DNA of 64,000 nucleotides from NCBI GenBank assembly GCA_905221615.1, contig CAJNDT010000607.1, positions 1-64,000 of the forward strand, written 5' to 3'. This DNA is from Symbiodinium sp. CCMP2592. Its lineage: Eukaryota; Sar; Dinophyceae; Suessiales; Symbiodiniaceae. The first letter of the stretch is position 1, and each line of letters starts with the position of its first letter. Below the pieces are notes generated by a model. That model ran no database searches and had not been told where the DNA came from. It worked only from the letters and a program-made list of their open reading frames with translations. This document shows positions 10,483 to 25,046 of the stretch, in pieces. Made by a program: the position numbers and the translations under genes.

Positions 10483-10611
10483 TGGCTTCTGTCTCTCCTC
10501 GGCTTTGTAAACTAGAACATATAACAGTAATGTACACATCGTCATACGCCTAGATTGCCGTCACAGTGCATACTGACCGACAGATTTTTCTGCCTTTGCT
10601 CGCAAGCGTAA

Positions 10612-11151
10612 CTAGTTGCAGCCATCATTATATGCACTCAACTCGGCCTCATCCCACATGAGACCAGGAGGCGGAAAAGTTGACTCGGGAAAGGCTACTG
10701 CGCTGCAGCGGCTGCGCTTCCAGTTTGGCTCTTCTCCTTTGGAGAACCAACTGTGCTGAGACCAAAAAGTATTCGACCAGGATTCGTTGCGTCCTTTAGA
10801 CGACCAACGCCCCCCGCTCCAATACTTGGTCTTGGCGACACGCGCGGCGATTTCCTCTCTCTCGGCTTTACGTGCTCTCTTTCTTGTAGCTTTCTCACTC
10901 TCCAGCCGCAACCGTTCTACACGAGTGCGCTCCAACTCGAGCTCCGTAGCTGTGGAACTTTTCCGTGGAGTCGACGGTTTATTAGACTGACGGGATGCCT
11001 TTGATGAAGTAGGCCGCGTTCGGCTAGGGAAAGATGTCGGCTGCCTATGCGGTGACTGTGGCTTCGGAGACTCGCTGGACTTCGGCTTCGGCGGGCAGGT
11101 GCAGCGATCCCGCCCCCACTTCTGACATCCAGAGCATTTCGTACGAACCAT
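10612..11151 (-). CDS. Small basic zinc-cluster protein of the KDZ-type element
   Basis: 179 residues starting MVRTKCSGCQKWGRDRCTC at 11151. N-terminal cysteines C6, C9, C17 and C19 form a compact C-x2-C...C-x-C cluster. A serine/proline-rich linker follows, then a charged helix rich in E/R (TELELERTRVERLRLESEK, likely coiled coil, about 80-120) and a W/S-rich tail ending in acidic residues. It is the first gene of the transposon in reading direction. I do not recognise the family; a small DNA- or RNA-binding partner of the big protein is only an inference. The frame stays open upstream of this ATG into the poly-G hairpin, which I do not consider coding. Confidence 0.5.
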   Translation of the reverse strand: MVRTKCSGCQKWGRDRCTCPPKPKSSESPKPQSPHRQPTSFPSRTRPTSSKASRQSNKPSTPRKSSTATELELERTRVERLRLESEKATRKRARKAEREEIAARVAKTKYWSGGRWSSKGRNESWSNTFWSQHSWFSKGEEPNWKRSRCSAVAFPESTFPPPGLMWDEAELSAYNDGCN

Positions 11152-11366
11152 GGCGCGCGCGTGAGATAGGAACACGATGGATAATAGGAAAAATCTGCGG
11201 CAAATATGTGTAAGCTTACGGTAAGTGCAGTACATATACGGATAAAAAAGCCAAGCACCGCCAACGCTGAAGTTGAGGTCGCGACCTGAAACGCTATTAT
11301 TTAGGGTATATGTGAGGATACAACAGCTCGGATACAAGGATTTGCCGGGCATGACAGGGGTTTCTT

Positions 11367-11462
11367 GGGGGGGGGGGGGGCGCCAAAAAGAAAAAAAAAA
11401 TAAGGATATGCTTATTATTATTATTATTTTATATTTTTTTTTTTGGCGCCCCCCCCCCCCCC
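11367..11462. repeat. Poly-G/poly-C terminated hairpin
   Basis: Fourteen G (11367-11380), then CGCC and an A-rich run; mirrored by a T-rich run, GGCGCC and thirteen C, ending 11462. Arms are about 30 bp with a TTATTA loop. It lies in the leader of the KDZ-type element. A real cruciform or an assembly or sequencing artefact are both possible. Confidence 0.85.
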
Positions 11463-11689
11463 ACACCGGGGGCCCTTCTAGCTCGGCCTGAACAGCCGTA
11501 CGTGGAGTATTATATTGTAACTTCTTGCATTTTCAAACACGTAGCTCACAAGATACAAACGCTCATACGAAAGACATACCTACAGGCATACAGTAGAGAA
11601 TAACATTGCCAGCACAACGAAAGGCGTACCTAGAAGCATGCAATGGAGAAGAACAAAGTCAACATCCTGAAAACGACTAAAACCTGCAA

Positions 11690-11719
11690 CCTCGAAAATA
11701 CACGCCGCCAGGGCGTACC
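11690..11719 (-). repeat. Terminal inverted repeat, 5' end of KDZ-type element
   Basis: Reverse complement of 4681-4710 with two mismatches; ends GGGCGTACC, after which the interrupted gag/protease frame resumes. Confidence 0.85.
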
Positions 11720-14152
11720 ATACTGAAGAATATCCGGAGACTTTCCCGATCAACTCGGAGGACGAGTCCGACATCGACATCACGTATGTCAACACCATCC
11801 GTATGGTTCGAGAAGTTGCAGATGAAACTGTAGAAGGTGAGGAAATCACCAATCCATTTTTCGGTGAACTACCCAGTCCCGGTTTTACAGACTCAGAGGA
11901 GGAGCTTGGATCTGAGGAACCAACTGGAATCTGCCAAGGTTGTGGTACACGCCTGGAACCAGTGTGCAAGCCAGTTGCACCACCAACAGAGTCTGGAATC
12001 CCACGAGTACCAGAACATTATCCAGGAGAAGAACACTACCTGAGGCAACAGAGGAAACTGAAGAGTGAAGGAAAGCCCTACGACAAGAAAGCCATCGAGG
12101 ATGCGGTGAAGCGAGAGAACGAGTGGATAGAGTCTCACCTCAGAGCGATGGAGGAGAAAAAGAAGACCGAAACTGAGAAAGTTCGAATGGTTCGTGAAGA
12201 GTTCCATGATGTAGCAGAGTGGTATGAGATGGATGCCACGGATGAAGATGGCGAGTGGTCTGTTATAGACACCCACGAAGTAGTTCGAGCAGTTCAAGCA
12301 GAAGAGACAGTACCCGAAGAAGCACTCGAGATTATCATTTTGGATTCAGGATCGGATGCCAGTTTGTTACCTAGTTCACATCCGCAGGCTACACGCATGA
12401 ACACAGGAACAACGGGTATCATGTTGGAGGATGCCCAAGGGAATGCAATCAAGTCAGCAGGAATGGTCACGGCAGTGATCTCAGTGGAACAAGGAGAGGA
12501 CTGTTGGACAGCCCCAAGTATTTCGGAAAGCTTCATTGTAAGCGATGCGACAAACATTCTGTTGTCGATGGGAAGACTGCTGAAGAATGGCTGGAGACTG
12601 GAGTACCAGCCCGAAGTACCTGAGGGTGAAAGAGCTCTTAGTGCTCAGTGGAACCTTACAGTGTCGTCAATGGTTCTGGTTAGCCCAGATGGAAAGGCAA
12701 ACGCGAGGATCTTTTACAAACGGAACAGTTGTTGTTTGTTAGGTAGATTATCTGTTGTCGGAAGTGATCGTAACACCCGTTGGACGGGAACAAGTCGGAG
12801 CGATGGAAGCTCGCGAGGAATCACTGACAGTCGGACTGCAGTGGAGAGAAGCGTCACAGTACGTATTCCAAACTATTTACGGGAACTGTTGGACAGTACT
12901 CCCAGTGGTAATTGGACGATCATGGATGACGGTACACCTTTTGTTTTGTATCAAGGAACGACTTATATGGATCCTAAGGATGCTTTCCAGGATGGAAGTA
13001 TAGGACGACAATGGTGTCAGAAGGAGGAAGTGAATGGTCTTTGGTCGAGTTGTACTCGGACTATGGTTCTATCAGGAGCCACAATGTGGAAATTGCAGAG
13101 TGCTACTCGCAGCCCCGTATGCCATCAGTATGTGGAAGAAGTGTATGCGCACGGTGGACCAGATCAAAGGAGTCGGTATGGTGAAAATATCGACAGGGTC
13201 AAAGGCCCGTGTGTTTCACAAGGGAACATGTTGGCACGTTCAAGGAAGCCATATGCGTTCTGGCAAATGGATCTGGAAAGAAGAAAGTGAAGCTGTAGCG
13301 GAGGGCTACAGACACTGTTGGGTTTGCTTCCCAGAGACGAAGCCGGAAGGTAGCATGAGAAAACGCCGTGGACGTGTGGAGCCACCAATGCCAGACGAAA
13401 GCGACTGGGAGGTAATGGACCTTGAGTATGAAGTAGAGTCTACCGGAGGATGCACGAAGCTATGCTACTGGTGCGGAATCAGGAAGTGTACAAGGGAGAA
13501 AGAGAATCACCAGAAATGCGCCTGTACACCGTGTATCAATGAATATGCGACTGCCCAATGGCGAAAGAGTTACGACCGTATGAAAGCAGAAGAAGCTACT
13601 GGAAAGAGTTCGGATGAACCCCGCGGATCGAAAGAGACAATGCATGAATGGAATGCAGGAGTTCAGAAAAGTAGCACAGGGAAAGGAACCCTGAAGAGAC
13701 GTGGAAGAGCAGCGATGGGAACGCCAGCAATTGTACATACGGACGGGACCCGTATGCCCATCACAAGTGAGGAAGACTACCGACGTGGTGGAAGAATCAC
13801 ATCTGGAAGAATCACGCAGGATGCGGAGACAAGCGATGAAAACTACGTTCGTGGAATGGAAGCCTTGAAAGGAGTCGTCTCACCGGAAACTCAGGAGCCG
13901 ATTCAGAAGGAACCAGAGAAGATCGAGTTCCGTGGAAGGATGGTAACCGTAGAAGAAATGGGAAACACGGTAATGTCACAAGAGTGTCAGGATTCGTATG
14001 AAGCGTATTGTGAGCAATGCCAGGAGACGTATGAGACACCTGGAGAAAGCTCCCAAGGAGCAGGATTGGATCTGTTTGGAAGCCCAAGGCAAGTAGCGGA
14101 TCCCAGTACGCCAGACAGCACGGAGGAGCGTACGTTGTTCGGAAGTCGTTAA
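11720..14152 (+). pseudogene. LTR-retrotransposon protease region and C-terminal zinc clusters
   Basis: Resumes the interrupted polyprotein as TEEYPETFPINSEDESDID (11724 on). The frame to about 12975 carries an acidic linker, a CQGCG pair, a charged helix, and the aspartic-protease core IILDSGSDASLLPS (about 12337-12378) with NILLSMGRLLKNGWRLE downstream, typical of retroelement proteases. Frame then shifts (WKYRTTMVSEGG, about 12980-13160) and shifts again into 13150-14152, with FHKGTCWHV...GYRHCWVCFP and CTKLCYWCGIRKC...CACTPC zinc-like clusters and a glutamate/serine-rich tail. No integrase or reverse transcriptase follows, so the element is truncated or is a gag-protease-only type. Two frameshifts make this copy inactive. 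Confidence 0.65.
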
Positions 14153-14595
14153 GCCCTACATCGTGGACGAGCATGAGACAGAGCAGTGAGTGTAGGCAAG
14201 ACTGAAAAAGTTTCACCTCGGAACACACAGCAACAAAAGCACAAAAAAAGAAAGAACACTAACGCAAAAAATATATAAAAGTTATTTCACTAGGACGAAG
14301 TACTTGTTACTGTACGAATGTCAGGACATGGACGGTCTGACACACCTCCCTAATTGGGGGACGGTAAAAAGGTGGGTTGCACGGAGTGTTTAACCCAAGG
14401 ACTTGCAATGGCAAAGCCTATGCAGTCACGGGCGGAGGTATGCCCGACCGCAGACCGATCGAAGTACAGCACAAGGACTTCGAGGCAGGGTGTTGAATTC
14501 TGTACATAGGAACGCCCCACACCTTTGGTGAGCCCAGGCTACGGTATAGTTGTATGTACGTAGGACCTTTAGGGTCTATTTGACGTATGGCTTTG
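14153..14595. other. Non-coding 3' flank, possible LTR remnant
   Basis: No gene. A block beginning TGTCAGGACATGGACGGTCTGACA near 14319 could be one LTR of the preceding element, but no second copy is present in the window to prove it. Confidence 0.3.
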
Positions 14596-15395
14596 CTTTG
14601 TTTATCAATACTATATCAATTCAGGTTTTTTCAATCTTTAAAATCTTTAAAATTTAAAAAACCTGAGCTTTTCAGGTTTTAAAGATTTTAAAGATTTTAA
14701 AAGCTTTTAAAATCTTTAAAATCTTTAATTTTTGAAAATCAAGCTTTTCAGATTTTAAAGATTTTAAAGATTTTTAAAATTTTAAATAGGTGTCGGTGGC
14801 CTGGAGCCCAGACCTAACGATTTAAAATTTGAAAAATCTTTAAAATCTTTAAAATCTTTAATTTAAAAAACCAAGCTTTTCAGATTTTAAAGATTTTAAA
14901 GATTTTTAAAATTTTAAATAGGTGTCGGTGGCCTGGAGCCCAGACTTAACGATTTAAAATTTTAAAAATCTTTAAAGTTTAAAAAACCTAAGCTTTTCAG
15001 ATTTTAAAGATTTTAAAGGCTTTGAAAATCTTCAAAATCTTTAAAATTTAACAAACCTAAGCTTTTCAGATTTTAAAGATTTTAAAGATTTTAAAAGCTT
15101 TTAAAATCTTAAAAATCTTTAATTTTTGAAAACCAAGCTTTTCAGATTTTAAAGATTTTAAAGATTTTTAAAATTTTAAATAGGTGTCGGTGGCCTGGAG
15201 CCCAGACCTAACGATTTAAAATTTGAAAAATCTTTAAAATCTTTAGAATCTTTAAAATTTATAAAACCCAAGCTTTTCAGATTTTAAAAATTTTAAAAGC
15301 TTTTAAAATCTTTAAAATCTTTAATTTTTGAAAACCAAGCTTTTCAGATTTTAAAGATTTTAAAGATTTTAAAGATTTTTAAAATTTTAAATACT
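14596..15395. repeat. A/T-rich palindromic satellite with conserved spacer
   Basis: Alternating runs of AATCTTTAAAATCTTTAAA and TTTTAAAGATTTTAAAGATT form repeated palindromes. Between them a 37-base G/C-containing spacer starting TAGGTGTCGGTGGCCTGGAG recurs at about 14788, 14921 and 15181. No coding sequence. Confidence 0.85.
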
Positions 15396-15679
15396 GGCCC
15401 TCAGCTTCCAGCCTCTAGCTCCCCCCTGCCGACCCAGCCAGCTCCCAGCCCAGCTTCCAGCCCCAGCCAGCTCTCCCGCCTCTGCCCCCCCTCTACCCCC
15501 TGCCCCTGCCCTCCAACCCACTGATGCTCCCCGGTCCCGCCCAGTTCCCCAGTGCTAAGACTCCCACCCCACACCAGCCCCAACCCCCTTTTCCAGAACT
15601 CCAGAATGAGGCCCAGCCCGCCCGAAGCCGCCACCAAGAGAGAGCCGCCCCAGCCGAATCCTAAAAGCGCTAAGTTGAA
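15396..15679. other. C-rich low-complexity stretch
   Basis: CCAGCCCCAGCCAGCTCCC-like sequence with no supportable gene. A similar block is at 16223-16505. Confidence 0.6.
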
Positions 15680-15875
15680 GAGCAGGGGTTTAGCAACTTT
15701 GCGTGACAAAATTTGGTGCGATCGGGCTGCGACCTTGTCAACGTGCTGTAAATACCACACTAAAACCGAGCAGGGGTTTAGCAACTTTGTGTGACAAAAT
15801 TTGGTGCGATCGGGCTGCGACCTTGTCAAAGTGCTGTAAATACCACACTAAAACCGAGCACGGGTTTAGCAGCTT
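15680..15875 (+). repeat. 88 bp tandem repeat, ~2.2 units
   Basis: Unit starts GAGCAGGGGTTTAGCAACTT and ends GTAAATACCACACTAAAACC. The end resembles the 89 bp unit that follows (GTAAATACCGCGTTAAAAC), so the two are probably diverged relatives. Confidence 0.8.
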
Positions 15876-15887
15876 TCCGTGGCAAAA

Positions 15888-16222
15888 CAAGGGCTAGGGA
15901 TTTCACACATGCGCTGGTAAAATTTGGCGGAAGTGATCCGTGATCGAGCAGAAAGCCTGTAAATACCGCGTTAAAACAAGGGCTAGGGATTTCACACATC
16001 CGCTGGTAAAATCTGGCGGAAGTGATCGGTGATCGCGCAGAAAGCCTGTAAATACCGCGTTAAAACAAGGGCTCGGGATTTCACACATCCGCTGGCAAAA
16101 TCTGACGGAAGTGATCGGTGATCACGCAGAAAGCTTGAAATACCGCGTCAAAACCAAGGCTCACATCTGCTGGCAAAATCTGGCGGAAGTGATCTCTGAT
16201 CGAGCAGAAAGCCTGTATAATC
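15888..16222 (+). repeat. 89 bp satellite, forward array (~3.8 units)
   Basis: Unit of 89 bases starting ACAAGGGCTAGGGATTTCAC and ending GTAAATACCGCGTTAAA, repeated almost perfectly and decaying in the last unit. The same unit recurs reversed at 16752-17285. Confidence 0.9.
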
Positions 16223-16509
16223 CGCGAGCCCCCAGTTCCAGCCCCCAGCCCCAGCCCTCAGCCCCAGCCCCAACCCCGGCCCCACAAGCCCCCCCCAGCC
16301 CGCCTCCACCCCGCCTGCCCCATGGCCCGGCCCAACCAGCTCCAGCCGCCCCCAAAATTTCAGCCAACAGCCTTGCCCAACCCCAGCCCAGTGCCCAGCT
16401 GGCCACGAATTCCAAGCTTACCAGCCCTGCCCAACCCCAGCCCAAGCCCGAAAAAGGGCCCCAGCCCCCTGCCCTTAACCCCATGCCTCTCCCCCGCTTC
16501 TCCCACCCT

Positions 16510-16740
16510 GCCTTGCGGTGACACCCCTTGCGATTTGTGATTTTGGAACCTATTTGTTGAAAAAGCCTTTAGGGGGACACTCATTGCGATCTGTGATTCT
16601 AGTAATGGAGTTCTTACAAAACCTTAATTAATTAGGGGGACACCCCTTGCGATTTGTGTTTTTGAAACATATTTATTACAAAAACCCTTATAGGGTGACA
16701 CCCCTTGCGATCTATGGTTTTCGGATCTGAGTTACAGGTG
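16510..16740 (+). repeat. ~60 bp repeat, forward (~4 units)
   Basis: Units contain GGGTGACACCCCTTGCGAT followed by TTGTGATTTTGGAAC-like sequence and a run to the next TTAGGGGGACAC. Inverted counterparts lie at about 17590-17790. Confidence 0.75.
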
Positions 16741-16751
16741 TTTTGGTGGAC

Positions 16752-17285
16752 CACAGATCACTTCCGCCAGATTCTGCCAGCAGATGTGTGAAATCCCTGG
16801 CCCCTGTTTTAGCGCGGTATTTACAGGTGTTTTGCTGGATCACAGGTCACTTCCGCCAGATTTTGCCAGCAGATGTGTGAAATCCCTAGTCCTTGTTTTC
16901 ACGCGGTATTTACATGTGTTTTGTTCGGGCACAGGTCACTTCCGCCAGATTTTGCCAGCAGATGTGTGAAATCCGTAGCCCCTGTTTTAGCGCGGTATTT
17001 ACAGGTGTTTTGCTGGACCACAGGTCACTTCCGCCAGATTTTGCCAGCAGATGTGGGAAATCCCTAGTCCTTGTCTTCACGCGGTATTTACATATGTTTT
17101 GTTCGAGCACAGGTCACTTCCGCCAGATTTTGCCAGCAGATGTGTGAAATCCCTAGCCCTTGTTTTCATGCGGTATTTACAGGTGTTTTGCTGGACCACA
17201 GGTCACTTCCGCCAGATTTTGCCAGCAGATGTGTGAAATCCCTAGCCCTTGTTTTAGCGCGATATTTACATGCTTTCTGCTCGGT
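16752..17285 (-). repeat. 89 bp satellite, inverted array (6 units)
   Basis: Exactly six 89-base units (534 bases) whose reverse complement is the 15888-16222 unit. Each contains CACTTCCGCCAGATTTTGCC. Alternate units carry GCTGGACCAC or GTTCGGGCAC variants, hinting at a two-unit higher-order repeat. Confidence 0.9.
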
Positions 17286-17589
17286 CGCGGCTCGGGCAGG
17301 GAAGGCTGGGCGTGCGGAAGCAGGCAGCCGTGCCCACCCACCCCGTCCCATCCCACCACACACCTCACTCCACCCCACCTCTTTCTTCATCATCTTCACT
17401 GTCTTCCTCCTCCTCATCCCTCGTCCTGCTCCATACCCCTCCCTCCCTCTCCCTATCCCTCCCACTACCCCCTCCCCTCACCTTCCTCACTCTCCCCCAC
17501 CTCCACTCCCTCTACCGCTCCTCTTCCCCTTTCTCTCTCCTGGAATCTCCACCCTCCCCCACCCTCCCTTCTCTCCTTCTTAAATATCC

Positions 17590-17790
17590 CCCTAAAGTTT
17601 TGTGAAAACTCAGATCCCAAAACCACAGATCTTAAGGGATGTCCCCAAAAGGTTTTCATGACAAGTAAGTTCAAAAATCACAAATCGCAAGGGGTGTGCC
17701 CCTCTCAGGCTTTGTAAGAACTCAGAGCCAAAAATCACACATCGCAAGGAGCGTCCCTCTAAAGGCGTTTGTAAATGATCCACCCTGTCC
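17590..17790 (-). repeat. ~60 bp repeat, inverted
   Basis: About three units containing ATCACAAATCGCAAGGGGTG, the reverse complement of the 16510-16740 units. Confidence 0.7.
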
Positions 17791-22100
<4,310 letters not shown>

Positions 22101-23906
22101 CTCATAAACTCCAAACCTTAGATCTTCCATAGTATACTGACCCCGGTAAACCATAGTTAGGAGCTAAGACCCTAGACCCGTAAACTCCTGTCGAGACCTT
22201 TACACTGTACACGCTTCGGCCTCCCGATGTAACCGTCGTGCCAGACCTTGTCGTCGCCGTGCTGAACCCAGTCGTCGTCGTGCTAAACCGAGTCGTCGTC
22301 GTCCTTGTCGCCGTGGTGTTGTTGCAGTTTAAGTGCAAAGCCCAGCAGGATTGCCAAATAGACCCTAGAGGTCCATGCCACATAGTTGTATAGTGTGTGA
22401 CCTATGCAGCGCCTTTGGTTCAAGAGGAAAAGCGTGAACGCTCAGGGTTTTACAGTTTAACTGAACAGTCTTCAAGTCTCCCTTGAAGGGGGTCTGAAGG
22501 GTCGGACTCTTGAATGAAAAATTCCAATAGCGTTTTGAAATTTTGAGAATCTCCAAATCAAGCAACGACAATCAAACAGAAATCTCACTCTGCTCCAATG
22601 CAATCACTCGGTCTCAAACTTTTGTCTGGATGCAATGAGCCAGTCTGGAGCCAATGCCAATTCGTGCGAATGTAGGCTAAGTCTGTATGTCGCAGCCACT
22701 TTGTTTCACTTTGTACAGTCGATGGTTGCTTTTATGTTCTTGTTTTCTTGCTTCTTATAGACCGAGCGCAGCAGCCGCTGTCACCGAGGCCCAACCACGC
22801 AAAAAAAAAGACATTGAGTCTGTGATGTCGTGAAAGAAATCGTCAGATTTGATGATCCGACAAGAACTGGCAGTTTGATTGTTACGAACCGTTCTGTTCG
22901 GGCGATTTATCATGATATTGTGATTCGTTATCTGTTGTGTTATTCATTGCTCTGAACAATATTGCTGTAACATGTTTCACTGTTTGTTTTGCCCACTTCT
23001 TGTCTACTTGTGATGTGTCCTTTTACATCGAACGCTCAGTACCTTGATTGTTGACAAAGTCCTTATTGCTGGTCTTACTGCTTTTTTTTGCTGCCGATTG
23101 TCCTTTTTGACTATTACTTTCACGTCCATTGGGCTCTTTGAGTGTGTTGTGCACAGTCATTGTTGCACCGGAGAGTTTATCTTGAAGTCGGTCATTGTGC
23201 TTACGACTTCCCATTGAGTTCACGATGCGGAACAGGACCCATTACCTTACTTTGCTTCGGCAGTTGATAGTCTGTCGCTCTGCTCTTGATCATTTCTATT
23301 CACAGATTTGTTGCAACCTTGAGACCCTCATTGTCTGCCACGAGTTGATCTCGACTGTGATTGTTTTCTTCATGTTTCACAGGAGTTTCGAAAATCTCAT
23401 TTGAGGGACCGCCAGCCTAAGGTGATTGTACGTGACAGGTACATGTCTGTGCCTTAGTACGGTGCAGCAAAAGAAAGAAGAGGTGAGAATTGAGAGAATT
23501 TATTGAGCGCGGCATGTGCATTCGGTAGGACTTTCTTATTGAAGTGTTTGAACAGGAAATTTAAATTGGAGGTGAGACCCTCCGTTTTCGGTTGCATGAA
23601 ACAAGAATTGTCTGTTTGACGCTCAGTCGTCTTTTGAACAGTGATTGTGAAAATTGTACATAGTCTTGGCACTGAGAGCCGAACATCCATTGTTCCGAGC
23701 TCTACCGAAATGATTTGGTTGAACATTGCCGAAATTGTAGATAGCATGATTGGAAGCAGTTTTGAGAAGATTTTAAAGTCTGGAGTGTGCGCTTGTGTGA
23801 ATTGTTGAATTTTTCGATTGCTCCCGCTTGCGATTTCTAGCTTGTTCATTGAACGATTGCAAGAAAGATTGCAAGAAGCACCCGCGAGACATTGTCTGTG
23901 ATTGCC
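22101..23906. other. Non-coding stretch with short GTC-rich repeat
   Basis: No supportable gene. Bases 22225-22320 carry a ~27-base repeat built on GTCGTCGTCGTGCTAAACC. From about 22860 the plus strand becomes very rich in ATTG. A minus-strand frame at 23454-24017 is open for 187 codons but overlaps the better-looking plus-strand ORF and shows no recognisable motif. Confidence 0.5.
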
Positions 23907-25046
23907 ATGGCAGCGGCAGCATTGATTCCTGACTTCATTGTCGGACCACCTCCGACCGGACAGCAGGGATCTCCATTGTTCCAGTTTCAAGAAACTGCCG
24001 GTCAAATTGGCGCCCACTCATTTGCGCCTGGACACCAATTGCGGTGGAGCGAAAGAACCATTCTTTCGCGATTGAAGGATGCATTGGCTCTCTTCTACAC
24101 GCACATTGCGATGATTGGGTCAGTATTGGAACTTAATCGATGGAAGGTGACATTGATTGAGACTGCTCAGGCGATTGTTCATTACGGAGAAGTTATATTG
24201 GCCGAAGGCTTGGTGCACATGGGTTGCGAGGCCATGTTGCAGATTGCTGACTCATTGCAAGCCGCCATCACGGCATTGTGCAAACAATTGTCAAAGTGGA
24301 ATCAGCGTATTCCAATGTTCGAATTGCCACTGGGCTGGTTCCCTCACAATCGATTTGTGAAGGTATAGGTCCCAGATGGATATTGCGCGAATTGCGGAAT
24401 GGCAAGCACTGTCTTCCTGAGATTGATCGAGAAGGCCAACGCCTGCATTGCAGCCATGACAGGCATTGCTGGAGACGAAGACATTCCGATTTTCACCACG
24501 GATTTGTCATTCATGATTGTTGACAGAGCGATGGAGTGCTATGAGGCATTGAGCAGGATCTTTGCGAAGAAGATTGCCATCACATTGTTCCGCGCAAGAA
24601 ACTATGCCGAGATTGACACATTGGCAGATTGGCACGTTTGCCTCGCACACCCCTCGTCGTTGATTGAGGGATTGGCTTCCGGGGAAACTATCATTGTGCC
24701 CACTCCGATGGGACAGCTCAACCCGATGTTCACCATTGAGAGCTCTTTGAGGAAATTGGCGCATTGGTATCGCCAAGGACGATTCAGCCGAACCCAGATT
24801 GCGGAAATTGTCAAGATCATTGTCTTTCGTCCTCGACGAACAATGATCACAACTGAATTGAAAGCAGCAAATGGGATTGGCGGATTCCGAAAGTACCACA
24901 GTTGCTCGGACATGGGTCATTCTTGGTGCCTTACCATTGATCCCGATTACGAGCGTGCCGACGAGCACAGGTATTGTCTGCCAAGAGAGATTCAACGAAT
25001 TCTTGTTTCATCAGTGTGTGATTGTGATTATACCGCATTAACATGA
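23907..25046 (+). CDS. Unknown protein, one in-frame TAG
   Basis: From ATG 23907 (MAAAALIPDFIVG) a frame runs to 25046, broken only by TAG at 24366-24368. The protein looks globular: helices such as LIETAQAIVHYGEVILAEG, then across the stop VPDGYCANCGMASTVFLRLI with a C-x2-C pair. A C-terminal part rich in H/C follows (HSCSDMGHSWCLTIDPDYE...HRYC...CDCDY). I do not recognise the family. Isoleucine is nearly always ATT and leucine often TTG, matching the ATTG excess of the whole block, so composition may inflate the open frame. Either a gene with a premature or read-through stop, or chance. Confidence 0.35.

Larger units (their letters stand above)
4681..11719 (-). mobile_element. 7.0 kb KDZ-type DNA transposon with helicase and polymerase
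   Basis: Bases 4681-4710 and 11690-11719 are inverted repeats of 30 bp with two mismatches (GGTACGCC at each outer end). The flanking LTR-element protein reads across the removed insertion (EEYET then TEEYPETF), which independently fixes the ends. No clean target-site duplication is visible; only ACT is shared near both flanks. All its genes lie on the minus strand: a 179-residue ORF, then a 1486-residue multidomain ORF continuing into a frameshifted KDZ transposase. Bases 4711-5053 hold no gene. Confidence 0.8.

Noticed and set aside
10162..10553. Plus-strand frames rich in Pro/Leu/Cys
   Set aside because: All three plus frames are open because of the GTCCCCCTTT minisatellite; no protein character.
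15680..17285. Possible CRISPR-like array
   Set aside because: Units are contiguous 88-89 bp satellites without unique spacers, in a eukaryotic transposon-rich context.
15401..17717. Several Pro/Ser-rich or Cys-rich frames, some with repeated CFxAVFTG-like blocks
   Set aside because: They follow the 89 bp satellite and C-rich repeats; the apparent protein repeats mirror the DNA unit (89 is not a multiple of 3, so frames rotate).
22405..22425. CTTTGGTTCAAG resembling the end of the dinoflagellate spliced leader (TTTTGGCTCAAG)
   Set aside because: Only a partial match with a mismatch in the core; no evidence of a relic leader or gene following it.
23454..24017. 187-codon minus-strand ORF
   Set aside because: Overlaps the plus-strand ORF, lacks motifs, and the ATTG bias (CAAT on minus) removes stops.
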